Source: an uncultured Porphyromonadaceae bacterium
GTDB taxonomy: Bacteria > Bacteroidota > Bacteroidia > Bacteroidales > Barnesiellaceae_A
NCBI GenBank assembly: GCA_900542255.1
Contig: UQMR01000037.1
Coordinates: 1-21,665 of the forward strand
DNA length: 21,665 nt
Reading direction: 5' to 3'
Below the pieces are notes generated by a model, which ran no database searches, was not told the origin of the DNA, and saw nothing but the letters and a program-made list of their open reading frames with translations. Below, one piece after another: positions 6,263 through 12,918 of the stretch. The position numbers and the translations under genes are program-made. Position 1 is the stretch's first letter, and each line of letters begins with the position of its first letter.

Positions 6263-7444
6263 TTATCGCCATGACTCCTCATAGATTCCGACGATGTCGG
6301 AATCTTTCATTTGGATGCGGTCGCTGGTAAACATGACTCCCATGACTTCCCTGGCATTGCGCATGAACTTCTCCGCCTCATCAAAGGTAATACCATAATC
6401 GGACATCTTCAAGTCGGCCACCCCGCATGCCTCCTGCAAACGGACAAGCGCCGTGATGAAATCCTCGGGCTTGTTCGCGTCGGGCATACCCAAGGCGCGG
6501 GCCATGCGGATGAAACGCTCGTCGCAGGCGTGGTTGCGGACAAAGTACGAGAAGTATGCCCGGCTTATCATAATGAGGCCGGCTCCGTGAGGCAGGTTGG
6601 GGTGATACGCCGAGAGGGCATGTTCCATGCCGTGTTCACTGGTGATAAGTGTCAGACACATGACAACCCCCGAAAGCGTGTTGGCAAAGGCCACATGCGT
6701 GCGGGCTTCCAGGTCGTTGCCGTCTTTTACCGCGCGCGGCAGGTATTTTGCCAGATTCTCGATAGCGGTCAGGGCATACATATCGCTCATAAGGTTGGCC
6801 CCTTTGGCAATATACCCCTCAATACTGTGGAACAGCGCGTCGAAACCCTGAAATGCCGTGAAGCCGGCAGGAACGCTCAGCATAAGTTCGGGGTCAACCA
6901 CCGCAATGCAGGGATAAAGGCTCGGAGCACCGATGAAGGCCTTTTCGTAGGTATCTTCCTTGGTGATGACTCCGGCGCTATCGGTTTCGGAACCCGTACC
7001 GGCTGTTGTTGTAATGGCGACAATAGGCAGTGGCGCATTCGGTATGGGAAGCCCTTTGCCCGAGCCTACGGCTACATAGTCCCACAAGACGCCCTCATTC
7101 GTTGCCATGACAGCGATGGCCTTGGCACAATCCATGACGCTGCCGCCGCCCAATGCTACCAGAAAATCGCATCCGGCTGTACGGGCCGCCGCTGCTCCGG
7201 CATCGACATTGGCAACGGTCGGGTTGGGGGAGACACCATCGAAAACGACCGATTTTACACCGGCCTTTTTCAGTTGTTCTTCGGTGCGTGCCAGATACCT
7301 GTTGGCCCGGGTGGATTTGCCGTTGGATATTATAATCAAGGCTTTCTTTCCGGGCAAGGCCTGCTCTCCAAGCCTGTTCAACATTCCTGCTCCGAACATG
7401 ACGCGGGTAGGAACATACATGTCATAAAACAAATTTGTCTCCAT
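6263..7444 (-). CDS. Iron-containing alcohol dehydrogenase
   Basis: 393 residues, full length for the group III (Fe-ADH) family. The nucleotide-binding motif GGGSVMD is at 99-105 and the second conserved motif TTTAGTGSET at 145-154. The metal ligands are expected at Asp202 and His206 (FDALFHSIEG), His271 and His286 (in the HGMEHALSAY and LPHGAG segments), by analogy with FucO-type enzymes; His275 is the extra conserved histidine. The enzyme should interconvert an aldehyde and an alcohol with NAD(P)H in the cytoplasm. The substrate cannot be fixed, although the butanol dehydrogenase/lactaldehyde reductase branch is plausible. The gene is monocistronic with a ~190-nt leader and a possible TAACTTTG box at 7644-7651. 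The ATG at 7444 is the only start fitting the family's N-terminal beta strand. Confidence 0.9.
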   Translation of the reverse strand: METNLFYDMYVPTRVMFGAGMLNRLGEQALPGKKALIIISNGKSTRANRYLARTEEQLKKAGVKSVVFDGVSPNPTVANVDAGAAAARTAGCDFLVALGGGSVMDCAKAIAVMATNEGVLWDYVAVGSGKGLPIPNAPLPIVAITTTAGTGSETDSAGVITKEDTYEKAFIGAPSLYPCIAVVDPELMLSVPAGFTAFQGFDALFHSIEGYIAKGANLMSDMYALTAIENLAKYLPRAVKDGNDLEARTHVAFANTLSGVVMCLTLITSEHGMEHALSAYHPNLPHGAGLIMISRAYFSYFVRNHACDERFIRMARALGMPDANKPEDFITALVRLQEACGVADLKMSDYGITFDEAEKFMRNAREVMGVMFTSDRIQMKDSDIVGIYEESWR

Positions 7445-7643
7445 GATGATTTACTCTAAATTGAAAAGATGATTATTGAAGTTTACCATATACTTTATCC
7501 AAAACCGGTTCGAGCCATTCGCCGGTCTAAGGCCGGATGGGTAACCCGACCCGCTGCCGGGGCTCCGTCCCATGCCTGGCGTTTGCCGGGAGATGATATC
7601 CCATCTCTTATGGGTAATTGTTGACTCCCGTTTTTTTCTGCCA
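7445..7643 (-). promoter_or_regulatory. Long GC-rich leader of the alcohol dehydrogenase gene
   Basis: If transcription starts after the TAACTTTG box, the mRNA would have a 5' leader of ~190 nt. It is rich in self-complementary segments: GAGATG with CATCTC (about 7596-7613), a CCGG...CCGG palindrome near 7520-7534 and a GGGT...ACCC pair near 7538-7551. I do not recognise a known riboswitch class. The region may be structured regulation or only GC-rich spacer. Confidence 0.3.
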
Positions 7644-7651
7644 CAAAGTTA
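7644..7651 (-). promoter_or_regulatory. Possible -7 box of the alcohol dehydrogenase gene
   Basis: The minus strand reads TAACTTTG, an exact TAnnTTTG match. No TTG at the -33 distance is present, so support is partial. Confidence 0.35.
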
Positions 7652-7931
7652 TCTGAATGCGGTGCGGCGGCCGGTATATGATTTACCGATATTTCTACCC
7701 GAACAATGGATAATAGAGATACATCTCTGAGAGCAGGGAGGTGCGGTGAAACAGCAGGCGGTTGCTATGAACATGCCGGATAGCCCGGGGGAGATAAAAT
7801 CCTCTCGGGCTATCTGGTAGAGTCTTGCTCTCGGGAAAAATCTTACAGTCTTGCGGTATGAAACTTATCGGGCCGAACCGCCACTTATCTTATGTAAGGA
7901 GACGAAATATTCGTTTCACAGCCTCTATATG
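7652..7931. other. Gene-free stretch between the dehydrogenase and the murU-like gene
   Basis: 280 bp with no credible ORF. The only clear structure is the long hairpin at 7776-7817. Confidence 0.4.
7776..7817. terminator. 16-bp hairpin downstream of the murU-like gene
   Basis: Bases 7776-7791 pair with 7802-7817 (three G-T positions on the plus-strand reading) around a 10-base loop. It lies about 115 bp downstream of the murU-like stop codon on the minus strand. No T-run is present, so its terminator role is inferred. Confidence 0.4.
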
Positions 7932-8660
7932 TTACAGGTTGTACCGCGTTACGAACTCTTCGGCTGCGGCAAGGGTGTCGATTTTACCTACGTCGAGCAT
8001 GGCAAAGTTGTCGGGCCGGTAAGCGGCGATGGTTTCGTTGTGCATGGCTTCTAAATAGAAGTCGATGATGGAGAACTTGTCGGGATAACGGGCCATGAGG
8101 GAGAAGATGCGCGGCGATACCAGATGTATGCCGGCAAAGGCGTAGGGGTGCAGCATTGCGGGGTCGATACCCGCCGGGCGGGTGGCTCCCGTGTTGATGT
8201 TGTGCCATCCGGCCAACCGGTTGTCGTTGTCGAAGAGGAGGTAGCGGCTGGTAGGGCGCTCGCTCACGACGACTTGTGCCAGACAGTCGGGACGAAACGT
8301 TGCCGCGAGATGGTCGAGCGACAGGTTGGAGAGGATGTCGACGTTGTGCAGCAGTATGGGTTCGTCGCCGGGGAAGAGCGCAGCTGCGTGGCGTAGCCCG
8401 CCACCGGTGTCGAGCAGCATATCGCTTTCGTCCGATATGTCGATGCGCATCCCGTAGTCGTGGCCCGATAAGAAATCTATGATTTGCCCGGCGTGATGGT
8501 GTACGTTGACAACGGCGTGGGTGCAACCTGCGGCGCGCAGCCTCATGAGGAGGCGGTGCAGCAGGGGAAGGCCGCCCACGGGAACAAGGGCTTTGGGCAG
8601 GCGGTCGGTGAGCGGGCGCAGGCGGGTGCCTAAGCCGGCGGCAAAAATCATGGCTCTCAT
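7932..8660 (-). CDS. murU: Sugar-1-phosphate nucleotidyltransferase, MurU-like
   Basis: 242 residues with the signature MRAMIFAAGLGTRLRPLTD at the N-terminus (GxGTRxxPxT nucleotide-binding loop, then PKALVPVGG) and LLHNVDILSN as the metal/nucleotide Asp motif. By family and by its partner kinase, it probably makes UDP-MurNAc (or a related NDP-sugar) from MurNAc-1-phosphate in the cytoplasmic peptidoglycan-recycling route. The frame stays open upstream to 9479, but that extension is antisense-like Arg/Pro noise inside the kinase gene. The start at 8660 overlaps the kinase stop in an ATGA, indicating translational coupling. An alternative is a mannose- or glucose-1-phosphate nucleotidyltransferase; the context favours MurU. 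Confidence 0.8.
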   Translation of the reverse strand: MRAMIFAAGLGTRLRPLTDRLPKALVPVGGLPLLHRLLMRLRAAGCTHAVVNVHHHAGQIIDFLSGHDYGMRIDISDESDMLLDTGGGLRHAAALFPGDEPILLHNVDILSNLSLDHLAATFRPDCLAQVVVSERPTSRYLLFDNDNRLAGWHNINTGATRPAGIDPAMLHPYAFAGIHLVSPRIFSLMARYPDKFSIIDFYLEAMHNETIAAYRPDNFAMLDVGKIDTLAAAEEFVTRYNL

Positions 8661-10102
8661 GGTGTGGTGCGGGGCGGATAGGTTGTTGTAATGTGTTGCT
8701 CGCGGTGTATGAGCTGTACCTCTATATCGGGATATTTTTCGTGCAGGTGACGTGCCAGTGCTTGTGCCGAATATACCGAGCGGTGTCGGCCTCCGGTGCA
8801 TCCGAATGCGGCTTGCAGGTGTGTGAATCCCCGTTTCAGATATTTCTCTACGGCGGCGTCTACCAAGGCGCAGGCGTGGCCGATGAAGGGAAGTATCTCG
8901 CCGTCGGTTTCGAGGAAATGCGCCACGGCTTCGTCCATCCCTGTAAGGGGGGCATATTGGGGGTATCGCCCGGGGTTGTGTATGGCGCGGCAATCGAATA
9001 CAAAGCCGCCGCCGTTGCCGCTCTCGTCGCCGGGGATGCCCATGCGGTATGAGAAGCTGTATACGGTGACACGCAGCGTGGTGCGCGGTGTGGCGGGCGC
9101 GAAGCGGGGCAGTGCCGCCAGTTTGTCGAGTGTGGCTTTCAGACAGGGATAGTCGTCGGCCACGCCGTTTTGCAGTTGTTGGCGCAGGCTTTCTATGGCG
9201 AGGTGGATGCTTTGCAGGAATAGCGGCTTGCGCTCGTAGTATCCGCGAAATCCGTAGGCTCCCAATACCTGCAAGGTGCGGAAGAGGACAAATAGGGCCA
9301 GGTCGTGCCGGAAGGTGGCGTCGTCTATTGTGATGCCTTGTGCTTGCAGAGCGGAGAGGTATTCGCGCAACAGACGTTGGCGCAGCTCGTCGGGGTAGAG
9401 GGCCCGTGCCTGCCACAGGAACGAGGCAACGTCGTAGTGTATCGGTCCGCGGCGGCCGCCCTGGAAGTCGATGAACCACGGCTTGTCCTCTTTTATCATG
9501 ACATTGCGGCTCTGGAAGTCGCGGTACATGAAGCCTGCCGGGCCGATTTGTGGTAATTGTCGGGCAAGCCGTTCGAAGTCGTCCTGCAAGCCGTTTTCGT
9601 CATACTCTATGCCCGTTGCTTTGAGAAAACAGTATTTGAAGTAGTTGAGGTCGAACATGACGGCACGCTCGTCGAATCGGCTTACAGGGTAGCATATCTT
9701 GTCGTAGTCGAGCCCTATATCGCCGCCTATTTGCATGGCGGCAAGTTGTCTCATGGTCTCTGCCAGCAGGTCGTAAGCCTCCTTGTCGTCGAATCCTGTC
9801 GCACGGCATGGGGCCAAGCGGTCGTAGAGCGAAAGATTGCCCAGGTCGGTTTGTAAGTAATAGATGCTGTCGTGGCTCACTGCAACTACCCGGGGCACGT
9901 TGAAGCCTTTGGCAGCCAAGTGGTGCGACAGTGCTATGAAGGCCCGGTTCTCGTCGGCCGATGAGCCTTGCACTCCTATCAGTGTGCCGGCAGGCGACAC
10001 GAGCCTGTAATAGCGGCGCGGCGAGCCGGCGCCGGCTATGGGTTGCACGTCGGTAGCTTCGTGCCCGGTGTGGGTAAGGTATAGTTGTTGTAAGGTATCC
10101 AT
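8657..10102 (-). CDS. AmgK-like sugar kinase fused to RapZ C-terminal domain
   Basis: 481 residues in two parts. Residues ~1-330 form an aminoglycoside-phosphotransferase-fold kinase: the catalytic loop FMYRDFQSRN has Asp195 and Asn200, and the metal-binding IDFQGG has Asp212. This resembles AmgK, which phosphorylates the anomeric carbon of MurNAc/GlcNAc. Residues ~342-460 match the C-terminal domain of RapZ (VYSFSYRMGIP at about 347, then GCTGGRHRSV at 434-443). In E. coli that domain senses glucosamine-6-phosphate and binds the small RNA GlmZ; its Walker-bearing N-terminal ATPase domain is absent here. The gene overlaps the murU-like gene by 4 bp. The likely role is to feed recycled amino sugars to nucleotide-sugar synthesis, with the RapZ-C part possibly sensing a metabolite or binding RNA (inference). 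Confidence 0.85.
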   Translation of the reverse strand: MDTLQQLYLTHTGHEATDVQPIAGAGSPRRYYRLVSPAGTLIGVQGSSADENRAFIALSHHLAAKGFNVPRVVAVSHDSIYYLQTDLGNLSLYDRLAPCRATGFDDKEAYDLLAETMRQLAAMQIGGDIGLDYDKICYPVSRFDERAVMFDLNYFKYCFLKATGIEYDENGLQDDFERLARQLPQIGPAGFMYRDFQSRNVMIKEDKPWFIDFQGGRRGPIHYDVASFLWQARALYPDELRQRLLREYLSALQAQGITIDDATFRHDLALFVLFRTLQVLGAYGFRGYYERKPLFLQSIHLAIESLRQQLQNGVADDYPCLKATLDKLAALPRFAPATPRTTLRVTVYSFSYRMGIPGDESGNGGGFVFDCRAIHNPGRYPQYAPLTGMDEAVAHFLETDGEILPFIGHACALVDAAVEKYLKRGFTHLQAAFGCTGGRHRSVYSAQALARHLHEKYPDIEVQLIHREQHITTTYPPRTTP

Positions 10103-10156
10103 AAGATGCTTTGCATATTGTGCCGCCGATTTCCCGGCTCATGGCGTTCTCTTGTG

Positions 10157-10164
10157 CAAAAATA
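10157..10164 (-). promoter_or_regulatory. -7 box of the kinase-murU operon
   Basis: The minus strand reads TATTTTTG, about 55 bp upstream of the kinase ATG. No good -33 element is seen. Confidence 0.4.
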
Positions 10165-10215
10165 GGAAAAAAACATATATAGAGTACGCCTGGACGGTGA
10201 CGGGCTTGCTGTCAG

Positions 10216-10256
10216 AAAAAAGATGTACTCCGAAGCGGAGGCTCTCGGAGTACATC
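10216..10256 (-). terminator. Intrinsic terminator of the C10 peptidase gene
   Basis: A perfect 12-bp stem (10222-10233 with 10245-10256), then TTTTTT on the minus strand (10221-10216), 45 bp after the peptidase stop codon. Confidence 0.8.
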
Positions 10257-10301
10257 GGGTTATTTTCTGTGAGTTTTCGGCCGTCGTTGCCGGCAGTGCG
10301 G

Positions 10302-12701
10302 TTATCTTTTCAGGATACGTTCTACTTTGTCGCCGGTTTTGACGATGTAGATGCCCGGAGCAAGTGCCGACAAATCGGGGGCGACTGCCTGCTGGTGCAG
10401 CACTCGTATTCCCATGAGGTTATACACCTCTATCTCTTGCACTTCATCGTTGCCTTTTGTATCGTTTATGCCCGAAGCCATACCTATGGTAAAGGTCATG
10501 GTGTTGCTGATGCCGGTATCACCGGACTTTATTTGTTTGAGAGAGGAAGAATCTTGGTAGTAGAGTGCCAGGAAATATGTTTTTCCCACCTCGGCATTGA
10601 TGAAATTACCCGAGAAGCTGACCTGTTGCGTATCGCCGGCACCGATGTATAAATCGGTGGTAAACGATGTGAGACTTGTGCCGCCCTCTTCGGGGAAGAT
10701 ATAAGCGTAGAGCTTATCGATATAATATCCCGATGTGCATGCTACTTGTGCCGAGAATCGCAGGTCGTCGGCAATGACAGCACCTTCATAATCCATGGTG
10801 ATGGGCGATGCCAGCGAGAGTGCGGTCGTTCCGGACGGAGTCTCTGTGACGGTTATAGGCAGCGGGTCGCTGAGGAAGGTGTAGTCGAAGCCGATGACGT
10901 AGAGTTCGTAGTCGCCGGCCGTTTCGGGTGCCGTCAGCTTGAAAGATACGTCGGCCGACCCCCCGTTTATGAGGTTTACCAGCACGGCGTTCGACAGGGT
11001 CTCTATGGTTAAAGAACCAGCCGGTACGGTGGCTACATATATATCGTTATAGTATTCTTCGCCGCTGTTGGTAATCGTGACGTCGGCTTTGAATGTTTTA
11101 CCGGTGTAGAGCGGTGTGTCTACGGTGGCCGTTGCCTCTAATTGGAGTGTTGCAGCAGAGGGATAGGAGAAAACAATGCTGTTTGTTCCCTCGACAGTTG
11201 CAATAAGGTAGCGTTGGGTCGATTGTATGGGGGTAGGTATTTCGTACCATATACCTGTACTGTTGTCTCGGCAGGCGGGATATACTTTGTATGTGCCTTC
11301 TGCTGTGGGGAAGTCGGTCAGTTTCATGCTGAATTGGTTATACCCATACGTCGGTGGCAGTTGATTGGTATAGGAGGCAGCATCTATGTAGGTCTCTGTG
11401 CCCTCTGCGTCGACGATTTTCAGTCCCAAGGTAATGTTGACGGTCGTGATACCTTCGTTGAAGAAATTACTGCTAAATGTTACTGTTGTGTTGCGTGTTG
11501 CGTTGTAGGTGTCGGTGCTGAAATTGCCAGAACAGAGCATCATCATTCTCGGTACGGAGCCGGCTTCGGCTTTACGTATAAATGTTGCGGCTTCTTGTCC
11601 GTAGTTGTAGCCGGCATCACTGCCGCCCGATCCCTGCATGTCGGGGTCGAGGGCTGTCAATAGAAAGTAGCCGTTGCTCAAGCCGCTCCATCCCCAATTG
11701 ATGTGGAAATAGCCGTTGTTGTAGCCGTCGCATACAAAGGCGTGTCCGGCCGAACTGTTTTGGCCTCCGTAATATACCGGGTAACCGGCTGCAAGGCTGG
11801 CATAGATAGAGTCTTGCCACTCTTCGAGCCCGTAGTAGTTGCGTTGTATCAGCGCGGCGCCGACGTCGTAGCCGAAATACTCTACAAGGCCTTGTAAACT
11901 AGTTAGTGAGATGGCTCCGCTCGAGATAGGCGAATAGCTCATATTCGATGCGATACCTACATCTGCCATGAGTTGTGCTACGGCATTGCGCGACTCTTCG
12001 CTGCTCGCACTGTCGTAGATGTCGGTCATAGCATCCCAATTATATATGCTTTGGCTGAAATCGGCCGACAGTGTACCAAGGTCTTCGCCGTTGAAAGTCC
12101 ATTTATACGAATGAGAACCGCTGCCCTGTACCGGCCATTTGTGGTAATACATGATTTGTGCCCAAGCGGTGGCTACACAGCCCGTGAGGCATTGCATACC
12201 GCTGTACGAGGGTAGTGTCGTGCCGTTGTATATGGGGCATTGCAGGTTGTAGGGTTCGGTCTGGTCCCATCGGGATGTGACAAGCGGGGCTATGGGGGCA
12301 TAGGTGGGCAATTGGGCTCTGACGCGGTTGTTTTCTACCGGGGCCGTCTCGGCACAGGATAGTTGCCGCTCATATTCGCTGAGCCACCATTTCATAGCCT
12401 CGGGCATGTTGTCGGGGTCGAGAGTGCCTTCGCAAGCATAACCCAGTATGCTGTTTGCTGCGCGGTCGTCGGCTGCCACGATGACATAGCCGTTGTCAGA
12501 GCCACGTGTAAAGGCATAGTAGCCTTCCGATGTCTCAGCCAGACGTAGGGGCGCATCGCCGGCAGGGGCTTTTTGCCGGCCTGTCTCGCTATCGAAAAAA
12601 TTGTTTGCAATGGCATAGGCTTCTTCTGCATCTATTCTGTCGGCATAGATTCTGCCGGTGAACAGAGACAATAAGACGATTAGACACAAGGATTTTCTCA
12701 T
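10302..12701 (-). CDS. C10-family (streptopain-like) cysteine peptidase with sorting-type C-terminal tail
   Basis: 799 residues. A signal peptide (MRKSLCLIVLLSLFTGRIYA) is followed by a Spi-type propeptide to about residue 125 that contains the YVIVAADDR segment typical of streptopain prodomains. The C10 catalytic domain spans about 130-375, with nucleophile Cys175 in GCVATAW and His320 in SSAGHAFVCDGY; NWGWSG (335-340) supplies the usual downstream active-site Asn/Trp. Then come beta-sandwich, Ig-like segments (CARDB-like). The C-terminal ~65 residues (EVYNLMGIRVL, then APGIYIVKTGDKVERILKR) resemble the type IX secretion/Por sorting tail. It is probably exported, self-activating and surface-attached or secreted. 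The gene is monocistronic, with a promoter at 12739-12771 and a strong terminator. Confidence 0.92.
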   Translation of the reverse strand: MRKSLCLIVLLSLFTGRIYADRIDAEEAYAIANNFFDSETGRQKAPAGDAPLRLAETSEGYYAFTRGSDNGYVIVAADDRAANSILGYACEGTLDPDNMPEAMKWWLSEYERQLSCAETAPVENNRVRAQLPTYAPIAPLVTSRWDQTEPYNLQCPIYNGTTLPSYSGMQCLTGCVATAWAQIMYYHKWPVQGSGSHSYKWTFNGEDLGTLSADFSQSIYNWDAMTDIYDSASSEESRNAVAQLMADVGIASNMSYSPISSGAISLTSLQGLVEYFGYDVGAALIQRNYYGLEEWQDSIYASLAAGYPVYYGGQNSSAGHAFVCDGYNNGYFHINWGWSGLSNGYFLLTALDPDMQGSGGSDAGYNYGQEAATFIRKAEAGSVPRMMMLCSGNFSTDTYNATRNTTVTFSSNFFNEGITTVNITLGLKIVDAEGTETYIDAASYTNQLPPTYGYNQFSMKLTDFPTAEGTYKVYPACRDNSTGIWYEIPTPIQSTQRYLIATVEGTNSIVFSYPSAATLQLEATATVDTPLYTGKTFKADVTITNSGEEYYNDIYVATVPAGSLTIETLSNAVLVNLINGGSADVSFKLTAPETAGDYELYVIGFDYTFLSDPLPITVTETPSGTTALSLASPITMDYEGAVIADDLRFSAQVACTSGYYIDKLYAYIFPEEGGTSLTSFTTDLYIGAGDTQQVSFSGNFINAEVGKTYFLALYYQDSSSLKQIKSGDTGISNTMTFTIGMASGINDTKGNDEVQEIEVYNLMGIRVLHQQAVAPDLSALAPGIYIVKTGDKVERILKR

Positions 12702-12738
12702 AATTCGTCGGGTTTTGTTATAGATATGTTGGATTCAA

Positions 12739-12771
12739 CAAAAATAAAGCTGTTTTTGATTATGTTGCAAA
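12739..12771 (-). promoter_or_regulatory. Promoter of the C10 peptidase gene
   Basis: On the minus strand TTTG (12771-12768), a 21-base spacer, then TATTTTTG (12746-12739). It lies about 38 bp upstream of the ATG at 12701. Confidence 0.55.
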
Positions 12772-12863
12772 TTGTAGCGTGTATATTTAAGGAGTATTAA
12801 TAATTCTAAAACGGCCATTGGCGGCATAAGATGGCTGCGGCAGGTAATGTATGACATAAAGAA

Positions 12864-12891
12864 AGCGTAACAGGCTTGTGCCTGTTACGCT
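12864..12891 (-). terminator. Terminator of the PCMD protein gene
   Basis: A perfect 12-bp stem (12864-12875 with 12880-12891) with a 4-base loop, followed on the minus strand by TTTCTTTAT. It starts 28 bp after the stop codon. Confidence 0.7.
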
Positions 12892-12918
12892 CGAAAAGTG
12901 TTTCTTGTGGGGTGAAAC

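Noticed and set aside
6311..7459. 382-codon plus-strand ORF over the alcohol dehydrogenase
   Set aside because: It is the antisense shadow of a clear Fe-ADH with all catalytic motifs; its translation has no domain and is rich in His/Gly/Cys as expected for an antisense frame.
7445..7643. Known riboswitch (cobalamin, TPP, SAM) in the dehydrogenase leader
   Set aside because: None of the signature core motifs of those classes could be found in the sequence.
8661..9479. N-terminal extension of the nucleotidyltransferase frame
   Set aside because: Upstream of 8660 the frame reads Arg/Pro/His-rich noise inside the kinase gene; the enzyme's first strand begins exactly at the ATG that overlaps the kinase stop.
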